20,254 nt of DNA from UMGS1590 sp036303105 (GTDB lineage Bacteria > Bacillota > Peptococcia > Peptococcales > Peptococcaceae). Positions 14,732-20,254 of this stretch are shown piece after piece. A program made the translations under genes and the position numbers. The notes under the pieces are model-generated. The model saw only the letters and a program-made list of their open reading frames with translations, ran no database searches and was not told the DNA's origin. The DNA lies in NCBI GenBank assembly GCA_036303105.1, contig JAXJBF010000009.1:1-20254 (forward strand), written 5' to 3'. The stretch's first letter is position 1. Each line of letters starts with the position of its first letter.

Positions 14732-15403
14732 TTATTGCTGACTTGATGGGTCTGTGCGTGCGTGGTGGGTTGTGTCTGTCAGCGAACGCAGGCGCGCCAA
14801 TTCTGCTTCCAGTTCCTGCGTTTTTTCTTGTTCACGATGGGCGTATCGTTGGCGGCGCACAATGTCGTAGGCGATGAACGCCAGCAGCGGCACCCCGATA
14901 AAAATCAGCATGCCCAGCGGCTTTTGTAAGAAGAGAACGAAATCCCCCATTTTTGGCAGCCTTGCCGAATAGATGCCGACGATTTGTTCTTCACTTACAG
15001 GCTCGGTGTCTTCAGCGGTGTTGGCATCCCCCTTGGTGGTGAAGCGCAGACCACCGTCCTCTGCCGCAGATATCGCCGTGATGCGATGGGTCACGACGGT
15101 GCTGCCATCCATGTAAGCAATAACGTCGCCAGTTTTCAGGGCCTCTGGCTCGATGTGACGCGTAAAGATCAGATCGCCTGCTTCGATGTGACCGTCGGCC
15201 TCGCCGCTCATAGAGCCAGAAAGCACCACCATCGGTGTCATGCCGAAAACAGCAGGAGGCTTTTCTGGATTCACTGTTCCTTTAATAATAATAGCCATGT
15301 TACAGATTAATAAAAAACCGCAGAGAATGCAGAGGCTGATTCCCAGCGCTGTTATGACACTGTGTTTTTGTAATGGTGAGCGGCTTTTCAATGTTTTTTC
15401 CAT
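14732..15403 (-). CDS. Signal peptidase I, SipW/ER type (second, with coiled-coil tail)
   Basis: This 223-residue membrane peptidase is the first gene of the minus-strand operon. It has an N-terminal membrane segment (about 15-40), catalytic Ser64 in VLSGSMSGE, His106 in VVTHRIT and Asp126 in TKGDANTAED. A C-terminal membrane segment (about 165-181) is followed by a charged, heptad-like tail (about 186-212) that the other peptidase lacks. Ser/His chemistry again marks the SipW/ER type. It is only distantly similar to the second peptidase of the operon, and the two may serve different substrates. AAAGGAGG is 8 bases upstream of the ATG. A gap of 97 bases separates it from the fibre gene it precedes. 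Confidence 0.9.
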   Translation of the reverse strand: MEKTLKSRSPLQKHSVITALGISLCILCGFLLICNMAIIIKGTVNPEKPPAVFGMTPMVVLSGSMSGEADGHIEAGDLIFTRHIEPEALKTGDVIAYMDGSTVVTHRITAISAAEDGGLRFTTKGDANTAEDTEPVSEEQIVGIYSARLPKMGDFVLFLQKPLGMLIFIGVPLLAFIAYDIVRRQRYAHREQEKTQELEAELARLRSLTDTTHHARTDPSSQQ

Positions 15404-15637
15404 GGTGTCATCCTCCTTTTACAAGGTTTTTAGATAAACTGAATTAGGGACTGACAGTCCATCACTTTTGGCCGCCATGCTATGGCAGCTGTCCTCCTCT
15501 CCAAATAAAATATCTTGACGGTTATTCTCTTCCGTGCTATTTTCAGTATACAAATTACTGTGAATCTTAAAAGAGATTGTTCATAATTTGCTGGTATTTG
15601 CGTAAAATTTGCAATTTTTGAAAAGAGGTGGAACCGT
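15404..15637. promoter_or_regulatory. Divergent control region between the SipW operon and the LytTR system
   Basis: The region separates the minus-strand operon from the plus-strand regulator. It holds a 17-bp dyad CAGTA-N7-TACTG (15544-15560) near its centre, with CATAAT (15582-15587) as a possible plus-strand -10 and TATACT (15545-15550) as a possible minus-strand -10; neither has a good -35, as expected for activator-dependent promoters. The operon leader holds two small hairpins, GCCAT/ATGGC (15474-15478, 15482-15486) and GGACT/AGTCC (15448-15452, 15456-15460). It also holds a 19-codon minus-strand frame (15419-15478, starting MAAKSDGL) whose stop abuts the next ribosome site. Confidence 0.5.
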
Positions 15638-16369
15638 ATGCTGCGCGTTGGCATTTGCGATGATGACGAAGAGCAACTGGATCAGACTGCAGCATTGCTG
15701 AAACAGTATCTTCACGCTCACCCAAATTTGCAGGGGCAGGTGGAGACCTTTAAGAGCGGCAGCGCCCTGTTGAGGCGAACTGAAGAAACGGGAGGCTTTG
15801 ATTTGTATGTGTTGGACATTCTCATGCCGGAACTGAACGGGATTGAGACCAGCCGACGCTTGCGGGCGCTTGGGGATGGCGGTGAGATTGTCTATCTGAC
15901 CAATTCCAATGAGTTTGCAGCGGATAGTTACGATGTCCATGCGTTTTTTTATTTGCTTAAGCCGCTGCATCGGGAGCGGTTGTTTCAAGTGTTGGATGGC
16001 GTGGTAGACAAATTGCAGCGTCGGCGAAAAAAAGCCATTGTGGTTAGCACAGCAGAAGGACCGAGGCGCATTCTCCTGGAACGTATCCGGTATGTGGAGC
16101 GTGTAGGGCGTTGTATGCGTTATTATTGCACAGACGGCGTCGTAGATTCGTTGACCATTCGCGTGCCTTTTAGAAAAATGGTTGCGCCGCTTTTGGAAGA
16201 CCAGCGTTTCTATCTGTGTGGTGCCAGCTTCGTCTTAAATTTTCAGCATGTGACAGGTGTTCATGGACAGACCGCGTTGCTGGATAATGGCACCGCCATG
16301 ACGCTGCCGCGGACAGCGGCAACCGATTTCAAGAAAGCCTGGGGCAGTTATTGGTTGGAGGAGTTATGA
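15638..16369 (+). CDS. LytTR-family response regulator (AgrA-like)
   Basis: This is a 243-residue two-component regulator. The receiver domain (about 1-120) has the acidic pocket DDD at 8-10, phospho-acceptor Asp60 in YVLDILMPELNG and conserved Lys108 in LLKPL. The C-terminal LytTR DNA-binding domain (about 130-240) has the usual RIRYVER and LNFQHVTGV elements. GAGGTGG at 15625-15631 is spaced 6 bases from the ATG. Its stop overlaps the kinase start by one base, so both are made together. Position back-to-back with the SipW operon makes that operon the most likely target; this is inference, since I find no clean pair of LytTR direct-repeat sites. Confidence 0.93.
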   Translation: MLRVGICDDDEEQLDQTAALLKQYLHAHPNLQGQVETFKSGSALLRRTEETGGFDLYVLDILMPELNGIETSRRLRALGDGGEIVYLTNSNEFAADSYDVHAFFYLLKPLHRERLFQVLDGVVDKLQRRRKKAIVVSTAEGPRRILLERIRYVERVGRCMRYYCTDGVVDSLTIRVPFRKMVAPLLEDQRFYLCGASFVLNFQHVTGVHGQTALLDNGTAMTLPRTAATDFKKAWGSYWLEEL

Positions 16370-17646
16370 TGACCGACTTCTTTTTTCTCGTGTTTCGTAC
16401 CTTCTTTATCACGATGATGACCGTTGGTATGATGGCGAGTTTGACAACGTTTCGTTTCAGACGCAGAACACTATTCTTGATTCTGGTGGCCTACAGCTTC
16501 TGGGTCATTGTTTCCAGTGTGGCTTTGTTGTGGTTGGGAGGAGAGTTGCTGCTGCTCCGGGTGTTTTATTTCACTATTTCTGTGCCAGCTACGGTGCTCA
16601 CCTATTGGGCAGCCAATGATACACCAGTACAAGCGGTTTTTAATTATATGACGCAAATTTTGATATCGCTGCTATTGGTTGCTTCGGTCAGGCTGCTTAC
16701 GGTTTATTGGGGTTTGTCGGGATTGATGAATATTCTTTTCATGGGCGTGTTGTATGGCGTGATTATTTATCTGGAATGGCGTTTTTTGCGTCAGCCTTTC
16801 CGTCGACTGATTCAGATGATTCCAGCCCGATGGGGTGTGCTGACCCTCATTCCCAGCGTCTTTTGCATGTATTTCATTTTTGTTGCCTCTTGGCCAGACA
16901 GTTACCTGTCAAATAATATGCAGGTTGTCTATATTTATGCGGCCGTTGTTCCACTGATTATCGTATATGTGGCAGTGTTTAAGAGCCTGTATGATTTGTA
17001 CTGCATGCAGCTAGAACAACACAGCGCTGCGTTGTTGTTGGTACAGATTACCGCCTTGAAGGAGAAGATCCAGAAGGTGCAAGAGGTGGAAGAAGGTGTT
17101 CGCGTTCAACGTCATGATCTGCGTCATCGGCTGCAAGTGGTCACGGAATTGGTGTCGCGCGGCGATACAGAAACAGCATTGGCTTTTTTGGATGCTGCGC
17201 AGAAACGCTTGAACGATCAGAAGGCAATACGTTGGTGTAGCCCGCCGATATTGGATGCAGTGTTCGCCTATTATTTCAAACAGGCACAACATCATGACAT
17301 TCAACTTGACATAAAAATTGCTGTGCCGGACATGTTGACAGTGGATGAAGGCGAATTGGCGCTCGTTCTCGCCAACGCGCTGGAAAATGCCATTCATGCC
17401 AATATGGCGCTGCCGTTGGAGCAGCGAACAATTCGTTGTAAAATGGTGGGTCATCCGAGCATCATGCTGGAGCTTTCCAATCCGTGCCTTGGCAATGTTA
17501 CTTTTGACAGCAATGGATTGCCGATTGCACAGAAAGACGGCCATGGACTGGGTGTGCAATCTATTGCTGCTTTTTGTCAGAAATATGGTGCCGTTTGTCA
17601 GTTCGAAATGGAGAATGGCTGGTTTTGGCTGCGATTGGTGCTGTAA
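16369..17646 (+). CDS. AgrC-type sensor histidine kinase (GHKL ATPase)
   Basis: This is a 425-residue membrane sensor. About six hydrophobic segments fill residues 1-205 and form a sensor region with no large extracellular domain, as in AgrC, BlpH and ComD-type peptide sensors. A dimerisation helix leads to the phospho-acceptor His249 in VQRHDLRHRL. The ATPase has an N box at 335-344 (ANALENAIHA) and a G box GHGLGVQSI at 391-399. GGAGGAG at 16357-16363 best serves ATG 16369, which overlaps the regulator's TGA; ATG 16366 is too close. A peptide or membrane-stress ligand is typical of this class, but no agrB or recognisable agrD peptide gene is nearby. Confidence 0.92.
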   Translation: MTDFFFLVFRTFFITMMTVGMMASLTTFRFRRRTLFLILVAYSFWVIVSSVALLWLGGELLLLRVFYFTISVPATVLTYWAANDTPVQAVFNYMTQILISLLLVASVRLLTVYWGLSGLMNILFMGVLYGVIIYLEWRFLRQPFRRLIQMIPARWGVLTLIPSVFCMYFIFVASWPDSYLSNNMQVVYIYAAVVPLIIVYVAVFKSLYDLYCMQLEQHSAALLLVQITALKEKIQKVQEVEEGVRVQRHDLRHRLQVVTELVSRGDTETALAFLDAAQKRLNDQKAIRWCSPPILDAVFAYYFKQAQHHDIQLDIKIAVPDMLTVDEGELALVLANALENAIHANMALPLEQRTIRCKMVGHPSIMLELSNPCLGNVTFDSNGLPIAQKDGHGLGVQSIAAFCQKYGAVCQFEMENGWFWLRLVL

Positions 17647-17945
17647 TGGTGTGTAGGATTGTTCATTTTTTCGAAAAGTGATTGTGCTCAGGCCTTTTGT
17701 TATGCCATTTTTTGTTCGTTTATTGACAAAGTGATGGCTTGAAATGTATCAAAATGCTTTGATACATTTCAAGCGTGGAGACGTTGCGTCAGGAGAAGGT
17801 AAAAGGGTTCTAGGCGCGTGGTGATCTGAAGCAATTGGTAATTCTGGCGCAGCTATGCAGCGAAGAGAAATGTGCCTTGTGCTGCAGACAACGCTGAACT
17901 TGACACAGTCTCGCCTTTCTGATCCTATGAAGATCCTTAATTAAC
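17647..17945. other. Gene-poor stretch with possible short transcript
   Basis: There is no recognisable protein gene. A promoter-like pair, TTGACA (17723-17728) and TATCAA (17747-17752) with an 18-base spacer, faces right and overlaps the hairpin at 17737-17774. Reading from there to the terminator at 17946-17984 would give an RNA of about 225 bases. A 29-codon frame (17855-17944, starting MQRREMCLV) ends at the terminator but has no ribosome binding site. Confidence 0.3.
17737..17774. repeat. 17-bp perfect inverted repeat downstream of the kinase gene
   Basis: The arms 17737-17753 and 17758-17774 are exact complements with a 4-base ATGC loop. No T-run follows on either strand. It could be a factor-dependent terminator, an RNA-stabilising hairpin for the kinase mRNA, or an operator overlapping the promoter-like boxes here. 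Confidence 0.8.
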
Positions 17946-17984
17946 AAACAGCCAACCGATCGCTGCGATCGGTTGGCTGTTTTT
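17946..17984. terminator. Bidirectional terminator, copy 2 of the dispersed element
   Basis: The 17-bp stem (17946-17962 with 17966-17982), CTG loop and T-run are identical to the hairpin behind guaA. It lies 12 bases past the stop of the minus-strand XRE gene and so probably ends that transcript, as well as anything coming from the kinase side. Confidence 0.9.
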
Positions 17985-17993
17985 GTGTGCTTA

Positions 17994-18440
17994 TTATTCT
18001 GTATCTTGCCAATGTTTTAGGGTTGGCAGCAGGTTTTCAAAGTAGGTGCGGATTTGGTCGGGAGGCCAGGTGTCTGTGGCCATGTGTTGGACGAGATAGT
18101 CAAGCAGGTCATCTATGTTGCTATAGGTGTAGGTGCCGTTGCTGTAACACCATGTGCAGTAGTCTTCGTTGAAGGTGCCATCAGCTTCACGGCTGATGGT
18201 GGCATCATCGAGGGGCATGCCGCAGCATTGGCAGATGAGGGTGCGTGGGGCGCCGAGCAATGTGTTGATTGATACATTGTAGAGTTGTGAAAGGCGTTTT
18301 AATGTTTCGGTGTTGGGCAAGGTTTCGCCGGTTTCCCAACGTGACACCGCCTGACGGGTTACGAAGCATTTCTGGGCGAGAGCATCTTGAGAGAGTCCAT
18401 TTTTGGTGCGCAGTGCCAATAGAATGTCTTTTGTTTCCAT
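17994..18440 (-). CDS. XRE-family regulator with C-terminal zinc ribbon
   Basis: The protein has 148 residues. The N-terminal Cro/CI-type helix-turn-helix (about 1-60) carries LSQDALAQKCFVTRQAVSRWETG and the LLG end typical of XRE domains. The C-terminal half is a putative zinc ribbon of the type with CQCCGMPL (about 70-77) and YCTWCYSNG (about 94-102), four cysteines spaced as metal ligands, then a helical end. Cytosolic DNA binding controlled by metal, redox or a partner protein is plausible but unproven. The frame extends to GTG 18452, but AAGGTGG overlaps those codons and is well spaced for ATG 18440. A 21-bp palindrome at its promoter suggests it represses itself. Confidence 0.88.
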   Translation of the reverse strand: METKDILLALRTKNGLSQDALAQKCFVTRQAVSRWETGETLPNTETLKRLSQLYNVSINTLLGAPRTLICQCCGMPLDDATISREADGTFNEDYCTWCYSNGTYTYSNIDDLLDYLVQHMATDTWPPDQIRTYFENLLPTLKHWQDTE

Positions 18441-18461
18441 AGTTTTCACCACCTTGTTGTT

Positions 18462-18508
18462 ATTGTATCATCGGTTCTAGGTGAAACCAAGCAACAGGCT
18501 GTTGCTTG
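18462..18508 (-). promoter_or_regulatory. XRE gene promoter with palindromic operator
   Basis: On the minus strand TTGGTT (18485-18490), a 17-base spacer and TACAAT (18462-18467) form the promoter. A perfect dyad, CAAGCAACAG (18488-18497) and its complement (18499-18508) around one central base, overlaps the -35 box. The one-base centre makes it a DNA operator rather than an RNA hairpin. Confidence 0.65.
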
Positions 18509-18860
18509 AAATTATATGTCTTTGTATTAAAAGATTAGAATATGGGAAGAAATTTAATCATTGATTCAATGTTTGGCTTAGGGAGAGATTGGCGGTAAGA
18601 AAGTGCCGTTTAAATATTGGTGGTTGGTTTCAAATTGTGATGGCGGGCCTTGTTATTCATAAATAATTTCATTTGGAAAGTCTTCGCTTTTACGAAGACT
18701 TTCCAAATGAAATTATAGCAAAGAACACCCGCTCAAGTACTGTATCGAACAGAGTTTGAAACGAATTGAATAAAAGAAAATCTATTTTTTGTTACAATTT
18801 CTAAAAGATTATACATCCTTTTTTGGGGAATGAACGGGTGATGTAGCGTTTTCTTATTTG
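18509..18860. other. AT-rich intergenic stretch with no gene
   Basis: I see no coding frame with a ribosome site here. Apart from the inverted repeat at 18663-18716 it holds no feature I can name. Its low GC contrasts with the genes on the left side of the window. Confidence 0.6.
18663..18716. repeat. 24-bp perfect inverted repeat
   Basis: Arms 18663-18686 and 18693-18716 are exact complements with a 6-base loop (CTTTTA). Neither strand has a proper T-run after the stem. It lies about 200 bases upstream of the SLH protein gene and about 220 upstream of the XRE start. Confidence 0.85.
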
Positions 18861-18916
18861 TGTTATAATAAAAAAAATTCCGTAAATTAAAAAGCGTAGT
18901 TTTTAGAAAAAGGAGG
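18861..18916 (+). promoter_or_regulatory. Extended -10 promoter and RBS of the SLH protein gene
   Basis: TGT-TATAAT (18861-18869) is an extended -10 box, with no clear -35. A 55-base AT-rich leader follows, and AGGAGG (18911-18916) sits 7 bases before the ATG. Confidence 0.65.
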
Positions 18917-18923
18917 AAAAATA

Positions 18924-20254
18924 ATGAAAAGACGAGTATTTAGCGTATTGCTAATTATGGCCATTTGTTTTGGCATGTTTCCAATGAAGGCCTCGGCAGT
19001 TGAAGATGGTGGCGTGATCTATGTTAAAAGAATTGCCTATACAGGAACAGCAGAATCTCCATGTTATTTGATCACCGATGAAAATGGTAATGTCAGCAGC
19101 GAGGGAGCCGATGAAAGCAACTACAACATTAAATGGGACGGTGCCAACCTGATCTTGAGAAATGCTTATGTGGTTGGTGATGAGGTTACAATAGGGGAAG
19201 ATGTAGACGATGACCAAGGTGATGCGATTTCCGCTGATTGTGATCTAACAGTAACTTTGATTGGCGAGAATAAACTGATTGGTATCTCTGAAGACAGTGC
19301 TGGTCTCTCTGTATATGAGAGTGATAACCTTTGTATCAATGGAGAAGGTAGTCTTTATGCGGAAGGGGATTATTGTGGCATTTATTCTCGTTATGGTGAA
19401 TTAACCGTCAATGGAGGAGATATCGTTGCTGTTGGTGCAGGTGAAGGCAATGGAATATCCTGTTATGGCACCATGAACATGGTTGGCGGACATCTTACTC
19501 TTAACGGTACAAAAGGTTTTGAGGGTGGCGATGTTTTAAACATGACAGGCGGAACACTCTATGCAACGGGTGAGGGTGGCTGTGGAATTTATTGCGAAGT
19601 TGTGACGATGACTGGCGGAGAAATGAGCATAAGCAGTGACAGCTATGGCATTGGCATGTTGGAGAATGCATCGTTCACAGGTGGTACATTAAATATTCAG
19701 GCAGAAAAAGTAGGGCTGGTTGTCAAAGGAGATTATAATCTGACCGTTGGTGGAGATGCTGAAGTGAACATTGAAAGCAGTCAGATTGGCATTAATATCT
19801 GGAACGATGTCGACACCTTCAGTAACTGCAATTTTATCTTTAATAGCGGGACCTTGAACGTATGTGGTAACGAGCAGGCAATCAGTACCGATGGTAACAT
19901 CTACGTAGCTCCGACAGATGGAATTAAGGCTATTGTCAACACTGGTGACACGGCTGAGAGTTTGACAATGTTGGAGGGAGCGCCATATACGGAAGAAACC
20001 ATCCTGACCGATCTTATTGGTGAGAGCAAATATGTGAGCATGAGTACGACAGGTGAGCCGACTGGCCTGCCTTACACGGACGTGCAGGTGGATGATTGGT
20101 TCTATGATGCGGTGGCCTTTGCAAGCAAGAGTGGCCTTATGACCGGAACAAGCGTCACTGCCTTTGAACCAAACACCAGCTTTAGCCGGGCCATGCTTGT
20201 GTCTGTGCTGCATCGTTTGGAAGGCAGCCCTGCAATGGAAGGCAGCACTTTCAG
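18924..20254 (+). CDS. Secreted beta-solenoid-like surface protein with SLH domain (3' partial)
   Basis: The frame is open from ATG 18924 to the window end (443 codons), so the C-terminus is missing. Residues 1-25 are a classic signal peptide (MKRRVFSVLLIMAI, then ASA before VEDGG). Residues about 26-375 are a glycine- and Asp-rich region with recurring short motifs such as MTGGTL, MTGGEM, FTGGTL, VNGGDI and MVGGHL. This is the pattern of the carbohydrate-binding-like, right-handed beta-helix region seen in many clostridial surface proteins. An SLH domain begins at about residue 382 (LPYTDVQVDDWFYDAVAFA, then FSRAMLVSVLHRLEG). SLH domains bind secondary wall polymers, so the protein is displayed on the cell surface; more SLH repeats probably follow outside the window. 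The ligand is unknown. Confidence 0.88.
   Translation, partial: MKRRVFSVLLIMAICFGMFPMKASAVEDGGVIYVKRIAYTGTAESPCYLITDENGNVSSEGADESNYNIKWDGANLILRNAYVVGDEVTIGEDVDDDQGDAISADCDLTVTLIGENKLIGISEDSAGLSVYESDNLCINGEGSLYAEGDYCGIYSRYGELTVNGGDIVAVGAGEGNGISCYGTMNMVGGHLTLNGTKGFEGGDVLNMTGGTLYATGEGGCGIYCEVVTMTGGEMSISSDSYGIGMLENASFTGGTLNIQAEKVGLVVKGDYNLTVGGDAEVNIESSQIGINIWNDVDTFSNCNFIFNSGTLNVCGNEQAISTDGNIYVAPTDGIKAIVNTGDTAESLTMLEGAPYTEETILTDLIGESKYVSMSTTGEPTGLPYTDVQVDDWFYDAVAFASKSGLMTGTSVTAFEPNTSFSRAMLVSVLHRLEGSPAMEGSTF

Noticed and set aside
15434..15442. Single LytTR-like half site (TCAGTTTAT on the minus strand)
   Set aside because: No second copy at the 12-13 base spacing expected of LytTR direct repeats, and it lies next to the ribosome site.
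15638..17990. agrB/agrD-type pheromone genes beside the kinase
   Set aside because: None visible; the only short frames nearby (19 and 29 codons) lack good ribosome sites and the usual AgrD layout.
1..20254. CRISPR arrays, tRNA or rRNA genes, insertion sequences
   Set aside because: No regularly spaced repeats, cloverleaf-like segments or transposase-like frames were found.

Overview
The window looks like a chromosomal segment of a Bacillota (Firmicutes) bacterium, most likely an anaerobic clostridial lineage. The grounds are strong AGGAGG ribosome binding sites, the mtaB-HIT-rpsU housekeeping neighbourhood, an oxygen-type-independent flavin/Fe-S reductase, SipW-type signal peptidases with their exported substrates, a LytTR two-component system and an SLH-domain surface protein. 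I cannot name a species from the sequence alone.

Left part (1-7310), housekeeping. It holds the 3' end of a glutamate synthase small subunit gene and its terminator, a site-2-protease-family membrane protein, mtaB, an HIT protein, a YitT-like membrane protein, and rpsU (S21) with its own promoter and a bidirectional terminator. Then come a small unrecognised protein on the minus strand and a two-gene purine salvage/GMP operon, hpt-guaA.

Middle part (7358-10904), accessory metabolism. A TetR-family repressor gene is divergent from a two-gene operon. The operon encodes an Old-Yellow-Enzyme-type flavin/Fe-S reductase with a large insertion and an ACMSD-type amidohydrolase/decarboxylase carrying an extra C-terminal beta domain. 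That domain has its own perfect internal ribosome binding site and start codon. The module looks like a substrate-induced pathway for a small, probably unsaturated or aromatic, compound that I cannot identify.

Right part (11238-17646), surface-fibre system. A six-gene minus-strand operon encodes two different SipW/ER-type signal peptidases (Ser/His rather than Ser/Lys) and two TasA-like exported proteins. It also encodes a proline-rich, LPXTG-like wall-anchored protein that shares sequence modules with the first TasA-like protein, and a secreted Ser/Thr/Pro-rich protein. It is transcribed away from a LytTR response regulator and an AgrC-type histidine kinase, which probably control it. An attenuator-like hairpin and a second long hairpin lie after the first fibre gene. 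This is the best candidate for a little-described system in the window: a self-contained, two-peptidase, wall-anchored fibre assembly locus.

Far right (17647-20254). A gene-poor stretch carries a 17-bp hairpin, an exact 44-nt copy of the guaA terminator, an XRE regulator with a C-terminal zinc ribbon and a 21-bp palindromic operator at its promoter, and a 24-bp perfect inverted repeat. The window ends inside a secreted beta-solenoid-like protein with a C-terminal SLH domain. No tRNA, rRNA, CRISPR array or insertion sequence was seen.
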